Shown: piece by piece, positions 21,929 through 31,879 of the stretch
Position numbering within the stretch: the stretch's first letter is position 1
Layout: each line of letters starts with the position of its first letter
Assembly: GCF_950295315.1 (NCBI RefSeq)
Contig: NC_080170.1
Span: 98,641,971-98,705,970 of the forward strand
Source: Erinaceus europaeus
Lineage: Eukaryota > Chordata > Mammalia > Eulipotyphla > Erinaceidae
DNA: 64,000 bases
Reading direction: 5' to 3'
Translations under genes and position numbers: made by a program
Notes under the pieces: model-generated
Told to the model about the DNA's origin: nothing
What the model saw: only the letters and a program-made list of their open reading frames with translations
Databases searched by the model: none

Positions 21929-23578
21929 CACAATAAATGAATTATTCCACTGGCCTTGTACCAAAATACTCTTAAATCATGTTAGTAATCCATAATATAT
22001 TCTCTTGTGCTAAATACAGTAAACTAATTTTTCTGAAGCAACAATGAAGTTGTTTAAGAAATACATTCAAATTCTGGTGTTTAATGGCTACAAAACAAAA
22101 TTGAGCTTTCTTTCTTTTGTTTTTTTCAATTTGTGTAAACAAAGGGAAACTTGGCAATTTAACTTTCAGAGTTATTTCTACTTTATAGTAAATAACAAGA
22201 GTGATATAATGACACTTTTGTCATCATGACATTTTTTGTCATCCTAGTTTGTTGTCTCTCCAGGAAAGGTTTTTTTGAAGTTCTTTGAGATTCACACATT
22301 TTCCTTTCATTTATAGTAGTCTGTTACCTTGTGGACATATAATGAATCAGCAAATTGGGAAGGCATATCTGGAAAAATATAAAGAGTTAGCTAAATTAAA
22401 ACATGTTGACTCAATCCTATTTTCATCTCCTTTACTAAATGTCAAATTTGATTCACTTCTATTAAGACTTTTATATTTCAGCACCAGTAACCCTTTGGCA
22501 GATTTTCACACAGTTATTGCTCATATCTTTGGGCACATATTCTTCAAGATAATGTCCTTCCTTGTCTTAGCTATAAAAATAAAATTTATCATTTTCTTAA
22601 TGGTACAAATTTTAATCATATCTGTTTGTTACTTATTTTCCATGAAATAGAGTAAATTAAGCTGAACTGATCTTTTCTTCTCAATTAAAAGTAATTGTAT
22701 TTCTTGTGTTTATATCATATAATACATATCAAGCCATAGTTTATTCAAGTTATGATTAATAAATTCTTTTAATGCATATCCATTACATCCTCACTTAATA
22801 TGTATTATAATGAGATCATGGCAAAATTCTACAGTACTCCTAGATTACATAATAGTTTTAGTGCAATATTCTGATGACCTGACTTTGACAGAATGTTCCT
22901 GACTGTATCATAGCCATCCCAAACCAGTATAAAGTCAAGATATATATTGTTTCCATAGAAGCCCTATTTGCACAGTGTCAGTAGGCATTTTTTTCACCTA
23001 TAATGACCTATAGACCCTTTTTGATCGCTCTTTGACATGAATGAGACAGTTTCCTGGTGGCCATTTTGGTTTCTGTGCTTTCTTTTGTGTGGACAGGAGA
23101 AAAAAAAAAATCTAATTTAAGATCTAGAAGTAAATGAGTCCTTGTCATTTTATCCCCTGATTCATCATCTTATATTAGATAGAATTGAAGTTATATTCCA
23201 AATGATATTATGTAACCCAATGAAGCACAACATAACCTGTCATATCCTAATATAATAAGATATAATGCATTGGAAATCATTTAAAGCAATCACTTCATTT
23301 CAGGTTGGGTACCTATTATTGATTCATGTGGCTTATTTTCTTGAATTAATTTTGGTAAGAGTAAAACAGTAGTATTAGGATGAAAACTCCTAGCCAATCT
23401 CTGTAAATTGAATGAATTTGTACATTTGCTATAGATTATTGACCCCAATAGATATTAGTACCAATTTTAATAGCACTGTTTTGCATTCATTCTTCCACAT
23501 CAGCTTTTTTTTATATTTAATGTACATGATACTTTAATTATTCTATAGATGCTAAATGAAACTAGAAAACTTCAGAAA

Positions 23579-23580
<2 letters not shown>
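21929..23580. other. Unassigned AT-rich sequence
   Basis: About 1.6 kb without a recognised repeat. A 121-codon frame (22285-22650) is hydrophobic and A/T-driven with no recognisable domain, so it is not called. Confidence 0.5.
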
Positions 23581-23582
<2 letters not shown>

Positions 23583-23632
<50 letters not shown>

Positions 23633-23662
23633 AATATAACTGAATGTATATATATATATATA
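23583..23662. repeat. (TA)n microsatellite
   Basis: A 50-bp pure TA run, a 15-bp break, and a further short TA run. Confidence 0.92.
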
Positions 23663-23889
23663 TTATTAAGGGATAAGTATTTTAGGAATTAATATTTTTA
23701 AACTGTCATTCTCATTGGTCTTAGGATGATTTTTGAGAATATACAGTTGTGGATAAATAATGGCAATATAAAGAAAATCCATTAAAAGACAGACAGGTAC
23801 AGTGCAGTACAATTCTCCTGGCTAAATATATTTGTCATTTTTTTTCTTTTGAAAACTTGTAGTACATTTTTCCTAAACTGAGATAGATC

Positions 23890-24062
23890 CCCTGAAGTTA
23901 AGAATGCCAAAAACTATACAACCCCTACTAGGTCCTCCTCAGCCATCATGTTCCTAGGAGGACCTAGTGGCAGTTGTATTGTTATGTGGACATGCTACAC
24001 ATGTACAAACTATTTATTTTACTGTTTACTCTAAGCCATTAATCCCCCAGTAAAGAAATTTT
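23890..24062 (+). mobile_element. Old L1 3' terminus
   Basis: 'ctactaggtcctcctcagcc', 'atgttcctaggaggacct' and 'aagccattaatcccccagta' are the plus-strand counterpart of the reverse L1 tails at 43025 and 43880. An 18-base self-complementary 'tcctaggaggaccta' hairpin is visible at about 23930-23970. Confidence 0.5.
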
Positions 24063-24252
24063 AAAAATCCAAAAACTGAACAGAAGCTTGCTGTTTAGAG
24101 GGTAGGAGAGTCCCTCCCTGGAAGTAGCCATTCAGTTACTTTTCTTTGTATTAATTGAATCAAGATAATCTTACTTTAAAGATCCCAGAAATGGGGCCAA
24201 ACAGGGCTGGTCAGCAGAGGCTATGGAATCCTCTTACACCATATATATATAT
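24063..24252. other. Unassigned sequence
   Basis: No family recognised between the L1 tail and the palindromic AT repeat. Confidence 0.4.
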
Positions 24253-24253
24253 T

Positions 24254-24260
24254 GGTCTTA

Positions 24261-24318
<58 letters not shown>

Positions 24319-24339
24319 AATATATATATCCTAATGACC
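24254..24339. repeat. Palindromic AT-rich repeat
   Basis: 'ggtcttaggata' at the left and 'tatcctaatgacc' at the right are inverted copies (one base gained) enclosing a TA run with one 'gga' interruption. The whole can fold as a single hairpin. Confidence 0.88.
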
Positions 24340-24649
24340 TTTCCTCCCACCATTTTCTGTCACAATGCTTATGATCTTTCAATCTTTCTTTATTTAGCAT
24401 AGTTATCTCTAGCCTTCATAAACATAATGGATTTTTCTCAGGAAAACTCCTAAGTGTTTTGATTATGATGCCACTTTCTCTGTATAGTATCAAACTATAT
24501 CTCTTTTCTTCAAATTTGCTTTATAGCCTATGCTATGAAAACAATTTTCCCAATTTAATTGTTGTTCATTCTAGTTCTTTTCTACAGAGTTGTTCCTTTG
24601 ATGGCATAAAAAAACCTATCATAAGCAACTTGTTATCATATATTTATAT
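24340..24649. other. Unassigned sequence
   Basis: 'aatctttctttatttagcat' and similar strings hint at very old L1, but nothing firm can be said. Confidence 0.35.
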
Positions 24650-24945
24650 ATGTATATATATGTCTTTTTTACTTGTGATCAATAGTGGTTTGCAAGATTA
24701 CAAGGTACAGTTTCACACCACCAAATTTGTGCCCTCACTTTTCCAACCATAACTACCACAGTTCTCACAAAGTCTTTTGAGACAGTTTGTTTACCTGTTT
24801 TTTGTTGTTTTGTTTTTATACTTTGTGAGTTCATGTGTTTCAATTCTCTACATTCTATATGTGAGTGAAGCCATCAGGTAGGTGCCTTGCACTTCTTTAC
24901 TAATTTTTCGAAGCATAATCACCTCCATGTAGTCCTTTAATCATA
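24650..24945 (-). mobile_element. Old L1 3' UTR remnant
   Basis: 'gtggtttgcaagattacaag', 'gtacagtttcacaccaccaa', 'accacagttctcacaaagtc' and 'catatgtgagtgaagccatc' recur in the same order in other reverse L1 copies (27236-27400, 45808-45985). Confidence 0.65.
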
Positions 24946-24965
24946 TAAATGAGATATAGAAACAT

Positions 24966-25000
24966 ACAACTCAACTAGGTGTGCCACCACCTGGCCCCTA
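24966..25000 (-). mobile_element. SINE-B head fragment
   Basis: 'ctaggtgtgccaccacctgg' is the reverse complement of the SINE-B head. Only about 35 bp survive. Confidence 0.5.
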
Positions 25001-25029
25001 ACATGCTATTTTTAAAAGTATTATTTTAT

Positions 25030-25297
25030 GAGGGTCAGGCGGTAGCACAGCAGGTAAACTGCACATGGCAAAGCACAAGGACTGGCATAAGGATCCCAGT
25101 TCAAACCCCCAGCTCCCCACCTGTAGGGGGGTTGCTTCACAAGAGGTGAAACGGGTCTGCAGGTGTCTTTCTCTTCCCCCTCTCTGTCTTTCCCTCCTCT
25201 CTCGATTTCTCTCTGTCCTACCCGACAACAACATCAACAACAACAACAATGGTAACCACAACAATGATAAAACAACAGAGGAAACAAAAAGGGGGGA
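25030..25297 (+). mobile_element. SINE-A with 14-bp target duplication
   Basis: 'aagtattattttat' lies at 25016-25029 and 25298-25311. Near-consensus body with 'gttcaaacccccagctcccc' and a CAA-rich tail. Confidence 0.93.
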
Positions 25298-25469
25298 AAG
25301 TATTATTTTATTTCCCTCTCAGTTTTACATAGAATATTATGCTGAAAATTAGACATACGTTGTGTTTGTTTATATCTTGAGGATGAAATAATGAAAATAC
25401 ATCTACTGTAGAATGAAAGCTACCTCATCATTCTAGTTGTAAGAGAGGAAAAATTGTTTCATTTCTACA

Positions 25470-26331
25470 TTTGTAGGCCTTCAACTAGCCCTCCAACTAA
25501 TGAAGACAGATTAACAGGAAAAAAGAAACAGAATGTAATAACAGATAATCTGTATCTCCTATTTATATGGGGGTGGGACAGGGGTGAGGTCCCAGAAAAA
25601 ATCTCCGTAAGTGAAGCAAGCATACATTTAAAATATCATTCTTCGCTAAAGGCAAAAGACAAGGTAATTGGGAGAAACTGTTATGGGACATGAGGGGTTA
25701 CTAGGAAATGCAGGGCAAAAGGGGGCAGATTTGTTCTGCAACCTTTGTTGATGATGCTTTTCTAGAAACTGTAAGATAGAAAATTCCTTACCCTTTCCCC
25801 TTGAAAAACAGGACCTAATCAGTAAGCCACTAGTTGTTTACCAAGACCCCACATACAGGCAAGGCTTATCAGGACCTTTGCACAAGGAAACTGTTTACCA
25901 GAAGGTTGCAGCTGATGGTGGGAGGATGTGATGACCCTACTCTGACTAGGTTCTATTGGTTGTGTGGTTTTGCAATGTTTGAAATTAGCCCGCGCTTTGC
26001 TTTGAGTGGATCCCGCTTTTTGCTAGGTTTGAAATGATTGGATTCCGTGTTTTCTATAGCATATTATTGGATATAGATTGATAAGGTGATGCATTCCCCC
26101 TCCCTGAGTGTATTCAGAAATCCTATAAATTGTGTGGTTTGAGCCTTGTTCGGGGGTCGAGCTGGTGGACTGCTGTCAGTCACCACTCGGCCCGGATTCG
26201 AATTCATGAATAAACATCTTTTGCTTCCTTGCAGTGGATGGTGGCTTGAATTTGCTCGCTAAGAGAAACTGGTCCTTTTTCTCTTGGTAGAGAGAGGAAA
26301 AAAATCCTTAAAATGGAGATTTCCTTTACAA
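25470..26331 (+). mobile_element. LTR-like element, probable class I ERV
   Basis: A TATA-type box 'cctataaat' (26122-26130) precedes a G/C-rich R-like segment ('ccttgttcgggggtcgagct') and the poly(A) signal 'aataaa' at 26209-26214, then a T-rich U5-like stretch. This promoter-to-polyadenylation order on one strand, with CpGs in an AT-rich neighbourhood, is typical of a retroviral LTR. The ends are uncertain: 'tgtagg' near 25474 and 'tttaca' at about 26331 are candidate termini, with no clear target duplication. No internal genes are nearby. Confidence 0.6.
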
Positions 26332-26514
26332 ATGTAAATATCACTAAACATAAGAGTAATTTCAATTAGAGTTTTATACTTTTACCTATGTTTGCAATTC
26401 CTAAAAACTAGTCAGCATAAATGAACAAAGATGTATGCTTTGAATTGTTAAATTCTGCTCCTATTCATAGGAGAGGAAGTTCTCAATGGTTGTGCTTGTG
26501 ATAAAAATTGTAAT

Positions 26515-26808
26515 AGGGTGGTCAGGCGGTAGCACACTGGGGTAAGCCTACATAATAGGAAGCACAAGATTCTGCTCAAGGATCCCAGTTTGAGCCCCTG
26601 GCTCTCCATCTGCAGGGAGGACACTTCACAGGAAGTGAAGCAGGTTTTCAGGTGTCTATATTTCCTTCCCCCTCTCTACTCCCCCCACCCAATTTCTCTC
26701 TGCCCTATCCAATAAAAATCAAAACAAAACAAAACAAAAATGCCAACAGGAGTAGTGCTGGCATCAAGCCCCAGCAATAACCCTGGAGTAAAAAAGAAAA
26801 AAAAAAAG
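26515..26808 (+). mobile_element. SINE-A long form
   Basis: 'ggtcaggcggtagcacactg' head, 'gtttgagcccctggctct' B-box, and the 'gtgctggcatcaagcccc' and 'ccctggagtaaaaa' distal block. The CAA section is replaced by 'aaaacaaaacaaaac'. Confidence 0.88.
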
Positions 26809-27074
26809 TTATAACAGTACCACTACATGCCATAGAAAGGGTTTCTAATCTTATTTTCTAAGTTACATGCCTTGAGGGAGGGAAGTAAAAAGAAACCATT
26901 TTATCTCCTTCTGGGTTCTCTAGAGTATGGATAAATAAGCATGAGTCAATCTGATAAAAGAAAACGTAAAAGAATGTCATTAATAATATGTATACTTCTT
27001 ACACACATGAGACACCCAGAAATTGAAGGACTCACCACCTGTTCCTAGACATTATCCTTGTTTTTATTTATTTA

Positions 27075-27232
27075 TAAATTTTTTAAACAAGATTTTATTT
27101 ATTTATGAAAAAGATAGGAGGAGAGAATAAAAACCAGACATCACTCTGGCACATGTGCTGCCGGGGATCAAACTTGGGACCTCATACTTGAGAGTCCAAA
27201 GTTTTACCACTGAGCCACCTCCCAGACCACTA
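27075..27232 (-). mobile_element. SINE-C
   Basis: 'agacatcactctggcacatg', 'gggatcaaacttgggacctc' and 'ctgagccacctcccagacca' give the complete reverse-strand element with a T-rich tail on the left. Confidence 0.85.
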
Positions 27233-27235
27233 TGT

Positions 27236-27400
27236 GTTTTTTTAAATTTCTGGTGAATAGTGGGTTACAAGATTGTAAGACTCTAGGACGCAGTTCCACA
27301 CCACACCCACTGCCAAATTTCTCTGTGGATTTCCTCTCACCTCTCAAAGATAACCAACACAGTTCTCACAAGGACTATACATGATCTTTAACTAGTTTTG
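27236..27400 (-). mobile_element. Old L1 3' UTR remnant
   Basis: 'gtgggttacaagattgtaag', 'acgcagttccacaccacacc' and 'ccaacacagttctcacaagg' match the layout at 24650-24945. Confidence 0.6.
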
Positions 27401-28000
27401 CTAATGAAAATAACTTTGAGGAAGAAGAAAAATAACACCAATTAAGAAGGCTGTTAAAAACAAACATTAAAAACAAAAGCATAGGAACAAGTTCTGCCTA
27501 TGTTACAAACCGAATACTCTAAAAGAGCCCTTACAGCACAGAACCTCTATATTCTGTCTACAGGGCCCTTGTTATAAAATTATACTTTTGTTGAAACTAT
27601 TATTTGGTGAGTTTTAGCATTTTGATTCCTTACAATGGCTATGTTAAAAACAGCTTCATTCTAGTAAGATTTCCTGACTGCATTATATTTTTATCATTTC
27701 CGAAGTCATATTCTCCTTATTAAACTTTAAAAAGTCTCAGCTTTTCCCCAACCTTGGAAATGTGAATTCTGAGTATTCAATATATGTTTTCAAAAGTACT
27801 GATATGTCAGAAATGTTGTGGTGTATTTTTCTATGCAAAAATAAAAAAAAAACTCACATGACTTTTCCAACCTCAATATTAATCTTTTAATTTTGGAGTC
27901 TCTTTTCCCCAAAATCCGTAGTATTTTTTTTTTTATATTTTAAATGATCCGTATGTTTTTTATTGTTTAAGGGAAAATGAGATACCACTGTAATTTGCTA
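27401..28000. other. Unassigned AT-rich sequence
   Basis: No family recognised. Confidence 0.45.
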
Positions 28001-28001
28001 G

Positions 28002-28690
28002 CCTGATGGATCCTTGACTCACTGGAGAAAGAATTCACCAGATGTTTGAAAATTCTAGCTAAGAATGTATTTTTATTAGAAGAAAAGCATACACCCCAAA
28101 CAGAATGTGAGCTTGATCTGGAGAAGTTATAAAAAGCCTGACTCTCAGCTGCAAGTGGAGAAGAAATTTAATTCTGGGGAGGTGGGGGGAGAAACACACA
28201 TTAAGGTGAAAGTATGGGTTAATTCAGTGATATAAACCCTTCTCAGAACTGCATACATATTTTGAGGGAGCTTGCCTAGGAAAGTTATCATCAACTACAT
28301 TTTTGGAAGCAAAAGAATAAACTTGATCTGGGAGTAACATAAATTAATAATACCAAGAGTTGTTTTGTGGGATAAACAGACACCGGACTGTTAGACCTAG
28401 GGCCTGAGCTGGTAAATAGAAGAGGAAGAAAAGGGGTTACTTGCTTGTTTACTATGCCTCAAAAACTGTGGAGAAGCAGCAAGTCAGCTTCTGTGCTCCT
28501 TGTGCCCTGAAGCAATGTATGACAGGCATTCTTGATTTCACCTTGCCTGAATCTATATAGTTACCTGGAAAAAAGCCTCATAAAAGTTAAACAATTAGAG
28601 TTACTAGATCTTCTCTCAGAAACATCTCCCTGAGGGGGGTATTGGGGTTCTTTTAGAAATGGGATTTTGAAAGGCATTGTTGGCAATATT
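28002..28690 (-). mobile_element. LTR candidate
   Basis: The left end starts 'tgatgg'. On the reverse strand 'TTCTAATAAAAATACATTC' gives a poly(A) signal about 70 bp before the end, followed by a U5-like 'TGAATTCTTTCTCCAGTGAG'. The interior is unlike the SINE and L1 sequences around it. No target duplication was found and the other end is uncertain. Confidence 0.45.
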
Positions 28691-28858
28691 TAATAAAGAT
28701 TTCCCTTTCATTCTCATTCTTTGTTTCCTTTTATTTTTTTAATGACCTTGCTATAAATTTTTAATCTTACATATGATGACATGATACAAACCTCTTTCCT
28801 TTGTTTTTCTATCTCTCTACTTTGCTCCTTCATGAGGCTGGGTAAAACTGCTTGAGTA

Positions 28859-29131
28859 GGGAGTTGGGTGATAGTGCAATGGGTTAAGCCCAAGTGGCAC
28901 AAAGCACAAGAACCAGCCTAAGGATCTTGGTTCCAGCCTGCAACTCTTGAAGGGGAATCACTTCACAGGCGGTAAAACAGGTTTGCAGGTGTCTATCTTT
29001 CCCCCTCTCTGTCTTCCCCTCTTCTCTCCATTTCTCTCTGTCCTATTCAACAACAATGATATAAATAACAACAATAATGACTACAACAATAAAACAAGGA
29101 CAACAAAAACGGAATAAATAAATATTTAAAA
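28859..29131 (+). mobile_element. SINE-A with target duplication
   Basis: 'aaaactgcttgagta' at 28844-28858 recurs with one substitution at 29132-29146. Head 'agttgggtgatagtgcaatg'; complete CT block and tail. Confidence 0.92.
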
Positions 29132-29383
29132 AAAACTACTTGAGTAATACACAATGCAGCAAACCTCAAGGTGAAGATTTGCACCTGCAATTCATCAGAG
29201 AGACTTTATAAAAAACTGACAATTTGTGTATTTTCATCTTGTTGTGGGGGAAAGGAGAGGGCCTCCTTTGTTTCCCCAACATTAAAAAGTTTATCGTGCA
29301 TTATCTCAACAAAGAATTGAGGCATGACTATTCAGATACTTTAAACTTTATTTAGGAAAATTTAGAATAGTCACTTGTCAGGG

Positions 29384-29475
29384 CAAGAAAGAGAGAGAGA
29401 GGGAGAGAGAGAGAGAGAGAAAGAGAAGAGAGAGAGAGATATGGAGAGAGAGACAGAGAGAGATGGAGAGAGAGA
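29384..29475. repeat. (GA)n-rich tract
   Basis: Imperfect GA/GATA/GACA purine run inside the LTR, about 95 bp upstream of the full-length L1. Confidence 0.9.
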
Positions 29476-29556
29476 GTGTATATGTAAAAAGACCAAGCTA
29501 CTACTTACTTGATGGTGGTCTGGGCAGAGTGAGAGAACTCACAGATACTAGCTTTT

Positions 29557-29570
29557 AAAATCCAAGCCCT
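29557..29570. repeat. Left target-site duplication of L1
   Basis: 'aaaatccaagccct' recurs at 37044-37057. The duplication starts at a 'tttt/aaaa' step, the preferred cleavage context of the L1 endonuclease. Confidence 0.97.
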
Positions 29571-29580
29571 GGGAGAGAGG

Positions 29581-29590
29581 AAGATGGCGG
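29581..29590 (+). promoter_or_regulatory. YY1-type site, unit 1
   Basis: 'aagatggcgg' next to the 5' end of the L1, in the sense orientation found in other mammalian L1s. Confidence 0.75.
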
Positions 29591-30024
29591 CCTGAGAAGT
29601 TGCTGACAGCGAGCGCTCTGACTGCATCGTCGGCAACGGTAGGATTTTCTGCCTTTAGCAGGCCAGTTAATAAGGGGTGACACCAAAGAGTGGGTACAAT
29701 TTAATTTGGGTTAAGAATTAGAGTAAAGGTGACACGGACTAGCGGGGCTCCAGAATTCCCAGGGCGCCGGGCAAGGAGAGTGCGCCAGGCATTGTCCTCC
29801 GCCCGCCCAGGAAGGCGGCTCCTCCGCCGGTTGCAGAGCACAGCGGGCAGAGGACCCAGCACTTTAGCTCGGGGGCTTCCTCTTGGGAGAATCCAGGGTC
29901 CACCGCGACCCTGAGAGCAGATCCAAAGACTTCTTGAGTATAGCTCTCATTGGATCAAAGGATTTGGAGCTAGTTTTCATTTTTGAGAAATCCTTTAAAA
30001 AAGTCTGGAGGGGGGGTTTCCCGG

Positions 30025-30034
30025 AAGATGGCGG
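30025..30034 (+). promoter_or_regulatory. YY1-type site, unit 2
   Basis: Second 'aagatggcgg', about 444 bp downstream, beginning the inner 5' UTR unit. Confidence 0.7.
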
Positions 30035-30310
30035 ACGACGGAGAAGCGGCTAGCCTTTGAGCTCCGGACACATCTCGTGTAAACAATAGGATTTTCTGCC
30101 TTTAGCAGGCCAGCCAATAAGGGGCCACAGCGGTCATACCAAGGAGGTGTCTATAACTTAATTTGGGTTAAGAATTAGAGTAGGGGAAAAAAATTCTTTT
30201 TTCTTCCTTTTAATTTTCAAGCATACATGCTTCCCGCCACTCCCCCCCCCCCCACCATAAGCAGTGCCTGGGACCAGCTACTAGCAGGATACCCCATACC
30301 ACCAAACAGG

Positions 30311-30342
<32 letters not shown>

Positions 30343-30905
30343 CTGATACACGTTTGGGAAGTTCCTCGCACTGCTCTTTAATTACAACCCTTCTTCTTAT
30401 ATTCTCCCTTTTCTCTCTCTTATCTCTCTCTATCTCTTTTTTTTTATTTATTATTATTATTATTATTTTTTATCTTGTCATACACTTCTTTCTTCTTTGC
30501 CTTTCTGAATTTGTGAATTACTTTGGGGAAGAAATCTGACCCAGAGTGGACTTTCTATGTGTGTATCTCTGCTCTAGTTCCCTTTACACTCTTGTTACCC
30601 CTAGAATATACACTGGATAGTAGATTTGCATAACTGTCTATTCTTGCAATCCTCTCTTTCTTTTCTCTTTCTTCACTGGGATTTGGTTACTATTTTTTCA
30701 CGGACTGGAGAAATTTTTTGGCTAACTGGTAACGATTAAACTCCTTCAATACTTACTTCAGTTGCTACTGTAATTCCGGAGGTTGGTGAGTGCAATTGTC
30801 ATAAGGGTATTTAGTACAGTGCTACTTGTGCTCAAAACACAACAACTGAGGAACAACAGAGCATTAAAAAAAAAAAAGAGAGAGAAACACATAAATAAAA
30901 AAAAA

Positions 30906-31820
30906 ATGGGTAGATTAAAAACAAATAAAACTGCTACCGCAATGAATGAAGACAAGAGCCCAGAAGAAACCATAAATCAATCAGAAGTAACCATAGATAA
31001 GAAAAGTATGCAAGCAATAATAAACTTATTAATCACAGAAATGAAAACAACATTGGAGGAAAAGAATGGCAGTGTTAGGGAAACAACAGTTGAGACACCC
31101 AAGGAAAATACTGATTATCTTGAGACAATTAGAGAACTGAAAGCTGAAATAGCTGTAATGAAGAAAGAAGCTGAGGCAAGGGAAAGCAGACTAACAGAAG
31201 CAGAAAACAGAATTAGTCAGACAGAGGATGAGTTAGAGAAAACTAAGAAAGAGGTGAAAGAGCTTAAAAAGAGATTGAGAGACACTGAAAACAACAACAG
31301 AGACATATGGGATGATCTCAAAAGAAGTAACATTCGTATAATTGGCCTGCCAGAGGAAGAAAGAGAGGAAGGGGAAGCAAACATTCTAGAGGAAATAATA
31401 CAAGAAAATTTCCCAGACGTGAATAACAGAAAGGATATCAAGGTTCCAGAGGCCCAGAGAGTACCAAACAGAATCAACCCAGACCTGAAAACACCAAGAC
31501 ACATCATAGTCACAATGAGAAGAAGTAAGGATAAAGAAAGGATCCTAAAGGCTGCAAGAGAGAAACAAAAAGTCACATACAGGGGAAAACCCATAAGACT
31601 TTCTGCAGATTTCTCCACTCAAACTCTAAAAGCCAGAAGGGAGTGGCAAGATATCTATCGAGCCCTGAATGAAAAAGGGTTTCAACCAAGGATAATATAT
31701 CCTGCTAGACTTTCATTCAAGCTAGATGGAGGGATCAAAACCTTCTTAGACAAACAACAGTTAAAGGAGGCAACTATCACCAAGCCGGCCCTGAAAGAGG
31801 TACTAAAAGACCTCTTATAA
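30906..31820 (+). CDS. L1 ORF1 protein (RNA-binding chaperone), 304 aa
   Basis: ORF1p trimerises, coats L1 RNA and acts as a nucleic-acid chaperone in cytoplasmic L1 particles. The first ATG (30906, after 'aaaaaa') gives 304 residues, against 338 in human. The frame stays open 41 codons upstream without an ATG, so this start is chosen. Residues 1-65 are a variable head. About 70-135 are heptad-rich (E/K/L) coiled coil ('KEVKELKKRLRDTENN'). About 142-225 are the RRM, opening 'NIRIIGLPEEE'. About 228-300 are the C-terminal domain with 'RGKPIRLSADF', 'ARREW' and 'YPARLSF'. All conserved family motifs are present and there is no internal stop. It is followed after 59 bp by ORF2. Whether it is expressed is not shown by the sequence. 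Confidence 0.95.
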   Translation: MGRLKTNKTATAMNEDKSPEETINQSEVTIDKKSMQAIINLLITEMKTTLEEKNGSVRETTVETPKENTDYLETIRELKAEIAVMKKEAEARESRLTEAENRISQTEDELEKTKKEVKELKKRLRDTENNNRDIWDDLKRSNIRIIGLPEEEREEGEANILEEIIQENFPDVNNRKDIKVPEAQRVPNRINPDLKTPRHIIVTMRRSKDKERILKAAREKQKVTYRGKPIRLSADFSTQTLKARREWQDIYRALNEKGFQPRIIYPARLSFKLDGGIKTFLDKQQLKEATITKPALKEVLKDLL

Positions 31821-31879
31821 ACAAGAACATCACTATAATACTTGCAATATATCAGAGCAAACAAATTTTTTTTAGAACA

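Larger units (their letters stand above)
29240..29570 (-). mobile_element. LTR, larger part, interrupted by L1
   Basis: The outer ends 'tgttgt' (29240) and, beyond the L1, 'caaca' (37140-37144) are inverted TG...CA termini. On the reverse strand 'CCTAAATAAAG' gives a poly(A) signal (plus strand about 29347-29353) with a C-rich end. The L1 and its 14-bp duplication sit between the two halves. Net LTR length is about 418 bp, including an expanded (GA)n run. No clean target duplication was found around the LTR itself, so the call is provisional. Confidence 0.5.
29571..30905 (+). promoter_or_regulatory. L1 5' UTR / internal promoter with two related units
   Basis: 'aagatggcgg' occurs at 29581-29590, about 10 bp from the 5' end, and again at 30025-30034. 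This is the YY1 core known near the start of primate L1s, where it sets the transcription start. Each is followed about 60 bp later by the same block starting 'aggattttctgcctttagca' (29641 and 30088) and then by 'ttaatttgggttaagaatta' (29701 and about 30158). Period is about 445 bp. The segment 29726-29920 between the copies is the most CpG-rich DNA in the window. A T-run (about 30309-30335) and ATT repeats (about 30447-30472) follow. YY1 binding here is inferred, not shown. Confidence 0.88.

Noticed and set aside
22285..22650. 121-codon open frame with hydrophobic character
   Set aside because: No known domain, codon composition follows local AT content, and there is no splice or promoter context.
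28002..28690. Possible host exon near splice-like 'ttctttctccag' strings
   Set aside because: The strings fall in an LTR-like U5 segment on the reverse strand; no conserved open frame adjoins them.
29729..29914. 61-codon Arg/Gly-rich frame, possible ORF0-like L1 peptide
   Set aside because: It lies in the CpG-rich 5' UTR where long frames arise from composition. The primate ORF0 is antisense, whereas this is sense. No conservation can be tested here.
31217..31618. Reverse-strand open frame of 133 codons over L1 ORF1
   Set aside because: It is the antisense shadow of the ORF1 coding sequence; the same applies to the reverse frames at 32271-35551 over ORF2.
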